In this document: positions 16,023 to 25,898 of the stretch, piece by piece | How positions within the stretch are numbered: position 1 is the stretch's first letter | Layout of the letters: each line of letters opens with the position of its first letter | Assembly (NCBI RefSeq): GCF_900103605.1 | Contig: NZ_FNHY01000001.1 | Span: forward strand, 372,001-436,000 | Direction of reading: 5' to 3' | Length of the DNA stretch: 64,000 bases | From: Psychrobacillus sp. OK028 | Lineage (GTDB): Bacteria; Bacillota; Bacilli; Bacillales_A; Planococcaceae | Program-made: the position numbers and the translations under genes | Notes under the pieces: generated by a model | What the model was told of the DNA's origin: nothing | The model's input: the letters and a program-made list of their open reading frames with translations, nothing else | The model's database searches: none

Positions 16023-17072
16023 ATGTCATTTTCATTTCATGCAAAAGATACAGTTTCATTATTAAAACAATTAGTAGAAATCCCTAGTCCATCTGGTTAT
16101 ACAAAAGAGATTATGGATTTTATGGAAAACATTCTACAGAAACTAAAAGTGGATTATATTAGAACAAATAAAGGGGCATTAATCGCAACTATAAAAGGTT
16201 CTGATGAAACAAAGCACCGTCTTTTAACTGCGCATACAGACACTTTAGGTGCGATGGTAAAGGAAGTAAAAGGCAGCGGTAGATTGCAGCTTACTATGGT
16301 AGGTGGCTTTAACTGGAATGCTGTGGAAGGTGAATATTGTACTATTCATACAGCAGATGGTAAAAAAATACGAGGCACTATTTTAATGCACCAAACTACG
16401 GTGCATGTATACAAAAATGCTAGTGGTTTACCTCGTGATGAAAAAAACATGGAAGTTCGTATAGACGAAAAAGTATTAACTGCAGAAGATACACGTAATT
16501 TAGGTATAGAGGTAGGGGATTTTGTTTCATTTGACCCTCGATTTGAAGAAACCGAAAACGGGTTTATTAAATCTCGTCATCTAGACGACAAAGCTAGCAC
16601 AGCTTTACTCCTTCAATTAATCAAAACTATTCAAAACGGGGATGTTACCTTACCACATACAACTCATTTTTATATTTCTAATAATGAGGAGATTGGATAT
16701 GGTGGTAACTCAAATGTACCAGCTGAAACGGTAGAATATTTGGCTGTAGATATGGGTGCTATTGGAGATGGACAAGCATCGGATGAGTTTACGGTTTCTA
16801 TTTGTGCAAAGGATTCATCAGGACCATACCATTATGAATTAACTCGTCAATTAGTAGAGCTAGCTAAAAAAGAAAATATCGATTACAAATTAGATATTTA
16901 TCCATACTACGGGTCTGATGCTTCGGCAGCAATTCGAGCAGGGTATGATGTGAAGCATGCATTATTAGGACCTGGGATTGAAGCATCTCATGCGTATGAA
17001 CGTACACACATCGATTCATTAGAAAACACTGCTAAACTTTTATATAGCTACGTGAATACGAAAATCTCATAA
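16023..17072 (+). CDS. M42-family metallo-aminopeptidase
   Basis: A 349-residue cytosolic co-catalytic metallopeptidase. Metal ligands and catalytic residues fit M42: TAHTDTLGAM (His, Asp), SRHLDDKAS (bridging Asp), NNEEIGYGG (catalytic Glu and ligand Glu), VDMGAIG (Asp) and SHAYERTH (His). M42 enzymes trim N-terminal residues from peptides and form large hollow oligomers. ATG 16023 follows AAAGGAGGA at 8 bases; an in-frame ATG at 16002 would add seven residues but lacks a site. It lies 41 bp after the c-di-GMP gene and may be partly cotranscribed with it. B. subtilis has several paralogues (YsdC, YtoP, YhfE); I do not choose among them. Confidence 0.9.
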   Translation: MSFSFHAKDTVSLLKQLVEIPSPSGYTKEIMDFMENILQKLKVDYIRTNKGALIATIKGSDETKHRLLTAHTDTLGAMVKEVKGSGRLQLTMVGGFNWNAVEGEYCTIHTADGKKIRGTILMHQTTVHVYKNASGLPRDEKNMEVRIDEKVLTAEDTRNLGIEVGDFVSFDPRFEETENGFIKSRHLDDKASTALLLQLIKTIQNGDVTLPHTTHFYISNNEEIGYGGNSNVPAETVEYLAVDMGAIGDGQASDEFTVSICAKDSSGPYHYELTRQLVELAKKENIDYKLDIYPYYGSDASAAIRAGYDVKHALLGPGIEASHAYERTHIDSLENTAKLLYSYVNTKIS

Positions 17073-17098
17073 AAATCGGGTAAAACCGATTTTTTTTA
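17073..17098 (+). terminator. Terminator of the M42 peptidase gene
   Basis: AAATCGGGT / ACCGATTT stem directly after the stop codon, followed by eight T. Confidence 0.88.
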
Positions 17099-17100
17099 AT

Positions 17101-17140
17101 CAAGCTCCGGCGCCTAAGCACCCTCGAGACGTTTCAGAAT
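17101..17140 (+). repeat. Fragment of a second GC-rich repeat (R3)
   Basis: AGCTCCGGCGCCTAAGCACC and CTCGAGACG... resemble, from memory, an intergenic repeat of Bacillales that starts with AGCTCCAGCGCCTAG and CTCGAG. Only one short copy is seen here, so this rests on recall rather than on comparison in the window. Confidence 0.4.
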
Positions 17141-17281
17141 ATCCGATAAGGAAAATTAAGTCTTATCGCCATTCTTTTAACGCTTTTCGTGGCTAGTTTG
17201 GGCGCTTTTGCTATTTTTTACTTGTTTTTTTCCCTTTAAATCCATATGATAAGAAAGTGAATAAGAAGGAGATATAACAGA

Positions 17282-18856
17282 ATGGACATAAAATTACAAG
17301 ATGAAATATTAAAAAGAAGAACCTTTGCAATCATTTCCCATCCAGATGCCGGAAAAACAACTATTACGGAAAAGCTTTTATACTTTGGTGGAGCTATTCG
17401 TGATGCAGGAACAGTTAAAGGGAAAAAGTCTGGGAAATTTGCAACGTCCGACTGGATGGAAATTGAAAAGCAACGTGGAATTTCGGTAACCTCGTCCGTT
17501 ATGCAATTTGACTATAATAATTGTCGTATAAATATATTGGATACACCTGGACATCAGGATTTTAGTGAGGATACGTATCGTACGCTAATGGCTGTAGATA
17601 GCGCAGTGATGATTGTCGATGCAGCAAAAGGTATTGAAGCTCAAACGTTAAAACTATTTAAAGTTTGTCGTATGAGAGGTATTCCTATTTTCACTTTTAT
17701 TAACAAGCTGGACCGTCAAGGGAAGGAACCACTTGAACTAATGGAAGAATTAGAAGAGGTTCTTGGTATTCAATCATATGCTATGAACTGGCCAATTGGT
17801 ATGGGGAAAGAGTTCTTAGGAATTTATGATCGTTTTAATGGACGTATTGAGCAATTCCGTACGGAAGAATCTGAGAGATTCCTTCCTTTAGATGAAGAGG
17901 GAGAGCTTGCAGTTGATCATTCAATGAAAGAAACTTCTTACTATACACAGGCTATTGAAGATATAATGTTGCTAAACGAAGCGGGTAATGATTTCGATAA
18001 GGAAAAAGTATTGTCCGGCGATTTGACTCCCGTATTTTTTGGTAGTGCTCTAACTAATTTCGGAGTACAAACATTTTTAGAAACGTATTTACAATTTGCA
18101 CCGACTCCTCAGCCTCGCATGACTGAAAAGGAAGAGGAAATAAATCCCTTAAACGAAGATTTTTCAGGTTTTATCTTTAAAATTCAAGCGAATATGAACC
18201 CAGCTCACCGTGATCGTATCGCCTTTGTTCGTATCGTTTCTGGTAAATTTGATAGAGGCATGACGGTAACCTTGGCACGTACAGGAAAAACGTTTAAAGT
18301 TACACAGTCTACTCAATTTTTGGCCGATGATCGTGAAACAGTGGAGACGGCGGTTGCTGGAGATATTATCGGGCTTTACGATGTAGGAAATTATCAAATA
18401 GGAGATACGGTTGTCGGTGGTAAGAAAGCTTTTACATATGAGAAGCTTCCTCAATTTACACCTGAGCTATTTGTTAAAGTAACTGCTAAAAATGTACTGA
18501 AGTCGAAGCATTTCCACAAAGGAATATTACAATTAGTGCAAGAAGGAGCAATCCAGTATTATAAAACACTACACACAGAGGAAATTATTTTAGGTGCTGT
18601 TGGTCAACTTCAATTTGAAGTGTTTGAGCATCGTATGAATAATGAATATAATGTGGAAGTCCGAATGGAACCAATCGGATCTAAGGTTGCAAGATGGATT
18701 GAGAACGAAGAAGAGGTTAAGGAATCTATGACAGGTCCACGTTCGATGCTTGTAAAAGATCGATACGATAATTATGTGTTCTTATTTGAAAATGAGTTTG
18801 CCACTCGTTGGTTCCAAGACAAATACGAGCATATTAAGCTTTATAACTTACTGTAG
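17282..18856 (+). CDS. prfC: Peptide chain release factor 3
   Basis: A 524-residue translational GTPase that recycles RF1/RF2 from the ribosome after termination. G1 [14 protein letters not shown]3 [14 protein letters not shown] and G4 [10 protein letters not shown] are intact, and [19 protein letters not shown] is the RF3-specific switch region. Length fits the family. ATG 17282 follows AAGAAGGAGATA. Standing alone with its own terminator. Confidence 0.97.
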   Translation: MDIKLQDEILKRRTFAIISHPDAGKTTITEKLLYFGGAIRDAGTVKGKKSGKFATSDWMEIEKQRGISVTSSVMQFDYNNCRINILDTPGHQDFSEDTYRTLMAVDSAVMIVDAAKGIEAQTLKLFKVCRMRGIPIFTFINKLDRQGKEPLELMEELEEVLGIQSYAMNWPIGMGKEFLGIYDRFNGRIEQFRTEESERFLPLDEEGELAVDHSMKETSYYTQAIEDIMLLNEAGNDFDKEKVLSGDLTPVFFGSALTNFGVQTFLETYLQFAPTPQPRMTEKEEEINPLNEDFSGFIFKIQANMNPAHRDRIAFVRIVSGKFDRGMTVTLARTGKTFKVTQSTQFLADDRETVETAVAGDIIGLYDVGNYQIGDTVVGGKKAFTYEKLPQFTPELFVKVTAKNVLKSKHFHKGILQLVQEGAIQYYKTLHTEEIILGAVGQLQFEVFEHRMNNEYNVEVRMEPIGSKVARWIENEEEVKESMTGPRSMLVKDRYDNYVFLFENEFATRWFQDKYEHIKLYNLL

Positions 18857-18864
18857 TATGTAAG

Positions 18865-18889
18865 AGGTCGCCTTAATGGTGACCTTTTT
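18865..18889 (+). terminator. Terminator of prfC
   Basis: AGGTCGCC / GGTGACCT stem (one mismatch), 5-base loop, T5. Confidence 0.85.
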
Positions 18890-18904
18890 CTTATTTGTGA
18901 GGTA

Positions 18905-19060
18905 CCTTTATGGGGCTTACTCTCGTAGAAGTGGTGGATACTTGCGGTTGCAGGTGATTTACTAGCGCAGCACAATGCTTTACTCTCGGTCATAGGAGAT
19001 TTACTTGCTCTTCAAGCAGTTTTACTCTCGTTAAGGATTATTTATCTAAAATGACTACAA
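18905..19060 (+). repeat. Imperfect tandem repeat, period about 40 bp
   Basis: Three to four degenerate units carry TTTACTCTCG or CTTACTCTCG at roughly 40-50 bp spacing, each preceded by a G-rich start such as GGTGATTTACT or GGAGATTTACT. No reading frame is kept across the units. Function unknown. Confidence 0.6.
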
Positions 19061-19157
19061 AATTATTCTATTAGTGGGCTTGTTACTCGGATAAATATTT
19101 GAACTCTGCTTCTGTAGAGCATATGATAGAAAGAGCAAATAAGAAGGTGGTCCCCGA

Positions 19158-22100
19158 ATGAATATTAGTGACTTTTCCATAAAAAGACCCGTATTTACAA
19201 CCGTTATTATGTTTTTAATCATCATACTTGGCGGTGTTTCGTTTTTTAAAATACCCGTTACTTTAATACCAGATTTAAATCCTCCGATTGCAGTGGTTGT
19301 CACGAATTATCAAGGGGCAAGTCCAATTGAGGTCGATGAAAAAGTTACGAAGCCATTAGAGGCATCGTTGAGTACTTTACCAGGAATCGAGTCTATTAAT
19401 AGTACATCCCAAGAAGGGGCTAATTTTATTCTTTTAGAATTCGATTGGTCTACAGATATGGATGCCATTCAGTTAGATGTCATGCAGCGAATTGATATTA
19501 CACCACTACCTGATGGAGCGGATAAACCGCGATTCTTGAAGTTTGATCCTGCTCAATTCCCAATCATCCAGCTATCCCTAAACACGAAGGATTCAAAAGC
19601 TGATATTCAGCAAATAGCAAAGCAATTAGAGAAAGAATTATTGAGAACAGAAGGAGTCGCTAGTGTTAATATATCTGGTTCTTTAGTCGAAGAAGTACAG
19701 ATTTTACTCGACCAAGAGAAATTAAAAAACAAGGGACTTACACAAGCTGACATCGTACAAGTCATTCAGGCGAACAACATTTCACTGCCTGGTAACCCAG
19801 TTGAAACTAATGAGGATAAATCATTAACTACTAGAATTATTAGCACATTAACATCTGTAGAAGATATAAAAGATTTAGTAGTAACTGTTAATCCTTTGGA
19901 TGGTACAACTATTACGATTGCAGATATAGCGACTGTCGATTTAGCGAAGTCAGAACAATTTTCTCAAACTAGAGCGAATGATGAACCCGCTGTTTTACTA
20001 TCTGTTTTCCAGGAGTCTAGTGCCAATACTGCTAATGTTTCTACCGCTTTTCAGGAAGCATTAGACAAGCAACTTGAAAAAGCAGAGTTTAAAGATATCA
20101 AAGCTAATATTCTTTTTGATCAAGGAGACTATGTAAAAATTGCCATAAACAACATAGGCACTACGTTAATAACGGGTGGGTTATTGGCAATGATCATTCT
20201 TTTTATTTTCCTAAAAGGTGTTAGAAGTCCGATAATTGTTGGAGTTGCAATTCCATATTCCGTAATTGTTACTTTCGTTCTCATGTATTTTGCTGGTTTT
20301 TCGCTAAATATCATGACATTAGGGGCGCTTGCCCTAGGTATTGGGATGCTTGTTGATAACTCCATTGTTGTTATTGAGAATATAGAGCGGCACTTGGGAT
20401 TAGGAAAGACCCCTAAAGAAGCAGCAAGTATAGGAACGAGAGAGGTAGCTGGCGCTATTACAGCCTCTACTTTAACAACGATAGCTGTTTTTGTTCCAGT
20501 TCTATTTCTATCTGGTTTGATAGGACAAATATTTACGGAATTTGCCCTTACTATTTCGTTTAGTTTGTTTGCATCATTGGTAGTAGCGATTACTGTTATT
20601 CCAATGATGGCAAGTAAGTTATTGAAGAAGCCTAAAGGGAATATAGAGGCTAAAAGAAGAAGGTCGAAAGCGTATAATAATTTTGAACGTTCGATTAAAT
20701 GGACTTTAGGTCATCGTTCCATAATATTAATGATTACCTTTGTACTTTTAGTCGTTTCCGGAATAGGGTTGTTCCGAGTCGGAACAGAGTTTTTACCAGC
20801 TACTGACGAAGGATTTATCACTATTTCGATAGATTTAGAAAAAGGCTCTTCATTTACAGCGACAGATACAGTGGTCAATAAAGTAGAAGAAATTCTACAA
20901 ACAGAAGAGGATATTGAGGTGTATGTAAGTTTTGTTGGGGGCAGTCAGGAAGGCCAATCTAGAGGTAGTGCAAACTCCAATACAGCTGAAATCTCAGTGA
21001 AGTTAAAAGCATTAGAAGATAGGGATCGTTCTGTTTTTACGTTTGTTGATGAAGTACAGCCAAAAGTATTAAAAGCTGTAGGAGACGAAGCTGAGATTAA
21101 TTTTAATGTGCAGACTGCTTCAGGCTCTTCTCCAAATGTTGTGTCATTTACTGTGTCGTCAAATAACAAGAAAGTTTTGGACACAGCAGTTAATAATTTA
21201 CAACAGGATTTAGAAAGCTTAGAAGGGGTTGTCAAGGTTACGAATGACTTAACTACTAAAGTAGAAGAGGTACAGATTAATGTCATTCGAGAGAAAGCAA
21301 TTGAATATGGTATTGCTCCAGCTCAAATTGCACAGACCGTAAATAACATAACAAGAGGGGTTTTTGCTTCTCAAATTATTGATGAAAACGACAATGTATT
21401 TGGTGTTTATGTCAAATACGATGAAATGTATCGTAGCAATTTGGATCATTTGAAGCAATTGCAGTTACGTACTCCATCAGGTCAGTATATTACATTACAG
21501 GACGTTGCAACTGTAGATATTGCTGAAGGGCCAGTCGCCATTCGAAGCGTAGATCAAGCTAGTGCGATATCATTTTCAGTAAAATACGAGTCCAAATACT
21601 CCTTAGGGGATATGTCTGATTTAGTAGATGTGGTTATCCAGCAACAGAATTTCTCGGAGGATATCGATGTATCTTTTGGTGGAGATAGAGAATTAATGGA
21701 TAACTCTAAGAATGACATGATTCTGGCAGTGTTACTTGCAGTGGTATTAGTGTTTATCGTAATGGCAGCACAATTTGAATCATACAAATATCCTTTTGTC
21801 ATTATGTTTACTGTTCCACTTGTGGTTATTGGTATCTTTATAGGACTATTTACTACTAATTTACCTATAAGTATTTCCGCTATCATTGGAATCTTAATAT
21901 TGGTAGGAATTGTTGTAAATAATGGAATTGTCTTGGTTGATTATATCAACCAAAGAAAAGCAAATGGAATGTCTTCATATGAGGCAATTATTACATCCGT
22001 TCGCGACCGTGTACGTCCCATATTAATGACTGCATTGACTACGATATTAGGTCTTGTCCCATTAGCTTTAGGAATTGGAGAAGGTACAGAGATTAATCAG

Positions 22101-22229
22101 CCAATGGCCATAACTGTGATTGGTGGATTAATAAGTTCAACTTTCCTCACTTTATACGTAGTACCGATTATTTATAGTTTGCTTGATAAAGAAACAAGGA
22201 AAAAAACAACTAAATATTCTGATAGTTAG
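19158..22229 (+). CDS. swrC: RND-family efflux transporter (SwrC/YerP type)
   Basis: A 1023-residue RND pump of the HAE-1 type. The N-terminus MNISDFSIKRPVFTTVIMFL is typical; TM4 has LGIGMLVDNSIVVIENIERH with the proton-relay Asp; the second half has FVIMAAQFESYKYPF and LVGIVVNNGIVLVDYINQRK. Two large extracytoplasmic loops lie between TM1-2 and TM7-8. No membrane-fusion partner gene is adjacent, as for B. subtilis SwrC, which confers surfactin resistance and supports swarming. Substrate here is inferred. ATG 19158 follows AAGAAGGTGG. Confidence 0.93.
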   Translation: MNISDFSIKRPVFTTVIMFLIIILGGVSFFKIPVTLIPDLNPPIAVVVTNYQGASPIEVDEKVTKPLEASLSTLPGIESINSTSQEGANFILLEFDWSTDMDAIQLDVMQRIDITPLPDGADKPRFLKFDPAQFPIIQLSLNTKDSKADIQQIAKQLEKELLRTEGVASVNISGSLVEEVQILLDQEKLKNKGLTQADIVQVIQANNISLPGNPVETNEDKSLTTRIISTLTSVEDIKDLVVTVNPLDGTTITIADIATVDLAKSEQFSQTRANDEPAVLLSVFQESSANTANVSTAFQEALDKQLEKAEFKDIKANILFDQGDYVKIAINNIGTTLITGGLLAMIILFIFLKGVRSPIIVGVAIPYSVIVTFVLMYFAGFSLNIMTLGALALGIGMLVDNSIVVIENIERHLGLGKTPKEAASIGTREVAGAITASTLTTIAVFVPVLFLSGLIGQIFTEFALTISFSLFASLVVAITVIPMMASKLLKKPKGNIEAKRRRSKAYNNFERSIKWTLGHRSIILMITFVLLVVSGIGLFRVGTEFLPATDEGFITISIDLEKGSSFTATDTVVNKVEEILQTEEDIEVYVSFVGGSQEGQSRGSANSNTAEISVKLKALEDRDRSVFTFVDEVQPKVLKAVGDEAEINFNVQTASGSSPNVVSFTVSSNNKKVLDTAVNNLQQDLESLEGVVKVTNDLTTKVEEVQINVIREKAIEYGIAPAQIAQTVNNITRGVFASQIIDENDNVFGVYVKYDEMYRSNLDHLKQLQLRTPSGQYITLQDVATVDIAEGPVAIRSVDQASAISFSVKYESKYSLGDMSDLVDVVIQQQNFSEDIDVSFGGDRELMDNSKNDMILAVLLAVVLVFIVMAAQFESYKYPFVIMFTVPLVVIGIFIGLFTTNLPISISAIIGILILVGIVVNNGIVLVDYINQRKANGMSSYEAIITSVRDRVRPILMTALTTILGLVPLALGIGEGTEINQPMAITVIGGLISSTFLTLYVVPIIYSLLDKETRKKTTKYSDS

Positions 22230-22232
22230 AGA

Positions 22233-22262
22233 AAAGAGTCTTCAACTGAAGGCTCTTTTTTT
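22233..22262 (+). terminator. Terminator of the RND gene
   Basis: AAAGAG-CTTCA type stem (AAAGAGTCTTCA / GAAGGCTCTTT) and seven T, 4 bp past the stop. Confidence 0.88.
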
Positions 22263-22289
22263 GTATACTGGAAAAAAGGGGTGTTGTTA

Positions 22290-23378
22290 TTGGCTTCTGC
22301 ATTAATAACTGGATTTCCAGGTTTTTTGGCAAAGAATATTATGAAAGAGTTAAGACAGCAACATAAATATACAAAAATCTATGTTCTCGTAATTCCTTCG
22401 CAGATTAAATTAGCAGAAAGTTTAATTGCAGAAATTTATCAGGATCAACTTCATTCTCAAACGATTGAAATAGTAGAAGGTGATATTACGCTCCCTGTAG
22501 CAGGTATACATCCAGATACATTTGAAAAGTTACGTGACGAAGTAGAATATGTTTGGCATCTGGCAGCAATTTATGATTTAGCAGTGCCGAAAGAAATTGC
22601 ATGGAAAGTAAATGTACATGGTACAGAAATGTTTAATAACGTAGTTAGTCAGTTCTCCAAGCTAAAGCGATATACATATTTTAGTACTGCATATGTTGCA
22701 GGTTTGCGAGAAGGAATATTGTTAGAAACGGAATTAATTCGACCAGTAGGATTCAAAAATTATTACGAGGAAACTAAATATGAGGCAGAATTGCTAGTGG
22801 AAAAGTTAAAGGAGAGAATACCTGTTACGATTATTCGTCCTGGTATTGTTAGAGGACATTCAGAAACGGGTGAAACGATTAAGTTTGATGGTCCGTATTT
22901 TTTTGTTAATATGATTTCAAATTTAAGGAAGCTCCCTTTCCTTCCATATCTAGGGAAATCAACTACGTCAATTAATGTGGTACCTAGTGATTATATAACA
23001 AAAGCTTCAATCTATTGTTCATTAAGTGAGGGGGCATTAGGTAAAACGCTTCATCTGACTGATCCTAACCCTTATCCAGTAGAGGAAGTTTACAGAGCAT
23101 TTGTGAAAGAAGTTACTGGGAAGTATCCAAAAGGAAGGTTACCTTTAACTATTGCAAAAACTGCAGTTGCTTTATATCCAATTCGAAAATTTTTACAGGT
23201 AGAAAAAGAGACTTTAGACTATCTGACGTGGAATGCTACTTTTGATACGACCAATGCTCAGGCTATTCTTTCAAAAGGGAATATTACTTGCCCAGATTTC
23301 ATTGAAACAATCCCCTCAATGATTGCATTTTACAATAATCATAAGAATGACCCATCTTTTCATATACCAATAAAATGA
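22290..23378 (+). CDS. NAD(P)-dependent SDR, fatty acyl reductase-like
   Basis: A 362-residue extended short-chain dehydrogenase. The start TTG 22290 (MASALITGFPGFLAKN) is chosen because AAAAGGGGTG lies 7-8 bases upstream and the Rossmann motif TGFPGFLA begins at once; GTG 22281 is in frame but overlaps that site. EGDITLP, HLAAIYDLAV, YFSTAYVAG and the catalytic YEETKYEAE with IRPGIVRGHSETG fit the NAD_binding_4 (male-sterility / thioester reductase) group, which reduces acyl thioesters. The exact substrate is unknown; the end of the protein (about 290-362) lacks similarity I can place. Confidence 0.8.
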   Translation: MASALITGFPGFLAKNIMKELRQQHKYTKIYVLVIPSQIKLAESLIAEIYQDQLHSQTIEIVEGDITLPVAGIHPDTFEKLRDEVEYVWHLAAIYDLAVPKEIAWKVNVHGTEMFNNVVSQFSKLKRYTYFSTAYVAGLREGILLETELIRPVGFKNYYEETKYEAELLVEKLKERIPVTIIRPGIVRGHSETGETIKFDGPYFFVNMISNLRKLPFLPYLGKSTTSINVVPSDYITKASIYCSLSEGALGKTLHLTDPNPYPVEEVYRAFVKEVTGKYPKGRLPLTIAKTAVALYPIRKFLQVEKETLDYLTWNATFDTTNAQAILSKGNITCPDFIETIPSMIAFYNNHKNDPSFHIPIK

Positions 23379-23407
23379 AATGACACTTACTTCTTGAGTA
23401 TTATTTG

Positions 23408-23436
23408 TTTACAAGCGATCGAGTTATGGGTATAAT
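23408..23436 (+). promoter_or_regulatory. Sigma-A promoter of the manganese riboswitch transcript
   Basis: TTTACA (23408-23413), 17-base spacer, TATAAT (23431-23436), about 35 bp before the riboswitch aptamer. Confidence 0.8.
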
Positions 23437-23467
23437 TATTAACATAACTAAATAGACTTTTGACTAA

Positions 23468-23602
23468 CGTCAAAGGGGAGTAGCTATAGGGAAACCTATT
23501 TCATAGTCGTCATTACGTGGCTTATACCACCGGTTATGATAGCAATTATATTATTTTTGCTTAGCAAGACCTTTGCCTTTTTTAAGGCAGGGGTCTTTTT
23601 AT
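23468..23602 (+). ncRNA. yybP-ykoY manganese riboswitch
   Basis: The aptamer shows the conserved strings AAAGGGGAGTAGC (from 23471), GTCGTCATTAC and ACCGGTTATGATAGCAA (to about 23545). The expression platform is a Rho-independent terminator (AGACCTTTGCCTT ... AAGGCAGGGGTCT then T5, 23568-23600). In this family Mn2+ binding prevents termination and switches on an exporter gene; the TerC/YkoY gene follows at 23624. The class assignment is by recognised consensus. Confidence 0.93.
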
Positions 23603-23623
23603 ATGCAAAAAAGGAGGATTTTG

Positions 23624-24391
23624 ATGGATACGGCAATATTATTGGAGTATGGTTGGGTTGTATTAGTTTTGGTAGGTTTGGAAGGTTTATTAGCAGCCGA
23701 CAATGCAGTCGTAATGGCTGTTATGGTAAAGCATTTACCGAAAGCTCAACAGAAAAAAGCATTGTTTTATGGTTTACTAGGTGCTTTTGTATTTAGATTT
23801 TTAGCGTTATTTATGATTACTTTCTTAGTGAATATTTGGCAGGTTCAAGCAATAGGAGCAGCATACTTGTTATTCATTTCGATAAAACATATTTATGATC
23901 AACGAAAAAATTCGGATAACCATATAGATATGGATGATATGGCACCCAAAAAAGGCTCTGGCTTCTGGATGACTGTTTTAAAAGTAGAACTTGCAGATAT
24001 AGCATTTGCTATTGATTCTATGTTAGCAGCAGTTGCGATAGCGGTAACATTGCCACATTGGGGAACTGCTGAAATTGGTGGTATTAATGGTGGACAGTTC
24101 GCAGTAATGTTCATTGGTGGAGTTATTGGTCTAGTAATTATGCGTTTTGCAGCACACAAATTCGTTCAATTATTAGAAAAAATGCCTTCACTAGAAACAG
24201 CAGCATTTTTAATCGTAGGATGGGTTGGGGTTAAACTTGCGGTAATGACATTAGCGCATCCGAATGTTGGAGTGTTAGATGAGCATTTCCCTCACTCTAC
24301 TCCGTGGAAGGTAACTTTCTGGGTTGTATTACTTGCAATTGCTATTGGTGGTTATCTATTAGGTGTTGCGAAACAGAAAAAAGAAGCATAA
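23624..24391 (+). CDS. TerC/YkoY-family manganese exporter
   Basis: A 255-residue membrane protein with seven or so helices. The two conserved TerC motifs GLEGLLAADNAVVMAVMVKHLP and ELADIAFAIDSMLAAVAI (metal-binding Asp/Glu) are present, along with a cytosolic His/Asp/Met-rich loop (DNHIDMDDMAPKK). TerC proteins under this riboswitch export Mn2+ and are called MeeY (YkoY) and MeeF in B. subtilis; this is closest to YkoY. ATG 23624 follows AAAGGAGG; upstream in-frame ATGs lie in the riboswitch terminator. Control by the preceding Mn2+ riboswitch. Confidence 0.92.
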   Translation: MDTAILLEYGWVVLVLVGLEGLLAADNAVVMAVMVKHLPKAQQKKALFYGLLGAFVFRFLALFMITFLVNIWQVQAIGAAYLLFISIKHIYDQRKNSDNHIDMDDMAPKKGSGFWMTVLKVELADIAFAIDSMLAAVAIAVTLPHWGTAEIGGINGGQFAVMFIGGVIGLVIMRFAAHKFVQLLEKMPSLETAAFLIVGWVGVKLAVMTLAHPNVGVLDEHFPHSTPWKVTFWVVLLAIAIGGYLLGVAKQKKEA

Positions 24392-24407
24392 TAATTTTAG
24401 TAAATGC

Positions 24408-24450
24408 GTAAAAAGATAGTTTTAGCTATCTTTTTACGTTTTTTTTTTTT
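24408..24450 (+). terminator. Terminator of the TerC gene
   Basis: GTAAAAAGATAG / CTATCTTTTTAC stem followed by a long T-run. Confidence 0.9.
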
Positions 24451-24495
24451 ACAATGAGATAATAATTACTCGATTTGTCGAAAGGAAATAAAATA

Positions 24496-25854
24496 ATGAA
24501 GCAGCCACAACTACAACTTAAAAAGAAATTGAAATTTACACCTGCTCAAGTAATTGTCACTTATTATTTCATTGCAATTGCTATTTCTGTTATTCTTCTT
24601 CGTTTACCAGGTGTACATAAACCAGGGGTGGAAGTTGCGTTCATTGACAGTTTGTTCACCGCTGTGAGCGCCGTTTCCGTTACTGGTTTAACTGCAGTAA
24701 GTATTTTGGACACATATAGTGTATTTGGCTATTTCATGATTATTCTTATTTTACAACTTGGCGGAATTGGAATTATGTCGTTAGGAACATTTATTTGGTT
24801 AATCGCAGGGAAGAAGATTGGACTACGTGAAAGACAGTTAATTATGGTCGATCATAACCAATCGAATTTATCAGGAGTTGTTCACCTGATTAGAGAGATT
24901 GTTAAAATTCTACTACTTATTCAACTTATCGGTGCAATACTATTAACTTTATATTTTACACAGTATTTTGATACGTTAAAACAAGCTGCAATTCACGGAA
25001 TATTTACATCTGTTTCTGCAACAACCAATGCTGGATTTGATATTACGGGTCAATCCTTATTTGCATACCATAATGACTACTTTGTGCAAACGATCACGAG
25101 TATATTGATTATATTTGGGGCTATCGGTTTTCCAGTATTGATAGAAGTAAAGGAGTTTTTGTCGAATAAAAACAAAAATTTTCGTTTTTCTTTATTTACA
25201 AAGCTTACGACGATAACATATGGAGCACTTCTAATTTTTGGCACAGTTATGATTTTTTTATTGGAGCTGTTTAATTCGTTTAAAGGTATGCCCTGGCATG
25301 AGAAGTTCTTTACAGCATTTTTTCACTCGGTGTCAACACGTTCAGCTGGTTTGACTACGATGGATGTTACGTTATTTAGCGAGGGTACTAACTTTTTAAT
25401 GAGTATTTTAATGTTTATAGGAGCTTCACCAAGTTCTGTTGGTGGTGGAATTCGAACGACAACATTTGCTATAGCACTTCTTTTTTTAATCCATTTTTCA
25501 CGAGGAAAAGAAAATATTCAAATTTTTAATCGAGAAATTCATTTAATAGATATTTATCGTTCGTACGCTGTTATTATTTTGGCATTAATAATGGTTTTTG
25601 TCGCAACATTATTACTCTCTGTCACGGAGCCTGATGTACCGATTGCCTCTTTGATATTTGAAATAACGTCTGCTTTTGGAACTTGCGGTATGAGTCTTGG
25701 GATAACAGGCGATTTGTCAGTCATAGGGAAAGTTACTATTATGATTTTAATGTTTATAGGACGAGTGGGGTTAATATCGTTTTTGTTTACATTAGGAGGA
25801 AAGCACAACAAAACAAAATACCATTATCCAAAAGAGCGGGTAATTATTGGATAA
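24496..25854 (+). CDS. ktrD: Potassium channel subunit KtrB/KtrD
   Basis: A 452-residue TrkH/KtrB-type K+ translocating subunit. Four pore repeats carry the selectivity-filter glycines: VSAVSVTGLTAV, SATTNAGFDITG, STRSAGLTTMD and SAFGTCGMSLG; the gate loop GASPSSVGGGIRTTTFA precedes the fourth repeat. It works with a cytosolic RCK subunit (KtrA or KtrC). The ktrC homologue is in this same window at 62358, and unlinked ktrC and ktrD also form a pair in B. subtilis. ATG 24496 follows AAAGGA; TTG 24475 is in frame but has no site. Position after ykoY matches the B. subtilis order and favours KtrD over KtrB. Confidence 0.9.
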   Translation: MKQPQLQLKKKLKFTPAQVIVTYYFIAIAISVILLRLPGVHKPGVEVAFIDSLFTAVSAVSVTGLTAVSILDTYSVFGYFMIILILQLGGIGIMSLGTFIWLIAGKKIGLRERQLIMVDHNQSNLSGVVHLIREIVKILLLIQLIGAILLTLYFTQYFDTLKQAAIHGIFTSVSATTNAGFDITGQSLFAYHNDYFVQTITSILIIFGAIGFPVLIEVKEFLSNKNKNFRFSLFTKLTTITYGALLIFGTVMIFLLELFNSFKGMPWHEKFFTAFFHSVSTRSAGLTTMDVTLFSEGTNFLMSILMFIGASPSSVGGGIRTTTFAIALLFLIHFSRGKENIQIFNREIHLIDIYRSYAVIILALIMVFVATLLLSVTEPDVPIASLIFEITSAFGTCGMSLGITGDLSVIGKVTIMILMFIGRVGLISFLFTLGGKHNKTKYHYPKERVIIG

Positions 25855-25856
25855 TA

Positions 25857-25895
25857 TAAAACGCCGAGCAATGGAATTATTGCTCGGCGTTTTTA
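25857..25895 (+). terminator. Terminator of ktrD
   Basis: A perfect 15-bp stem AAAACGCCGAGCAAT / ATTGCTCGGCGTTTT with a 6-base loop. R1 begins four bases later. Confidence 0.95.
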
Positions 25896-25898
25896 AAA

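Noticed and set aside
23536-23796. 86-codon open frame starting in the riboswitch
   Set aside because: It crosses the Mn riboswitch terminator and overlaps the TerC gene in another phase.
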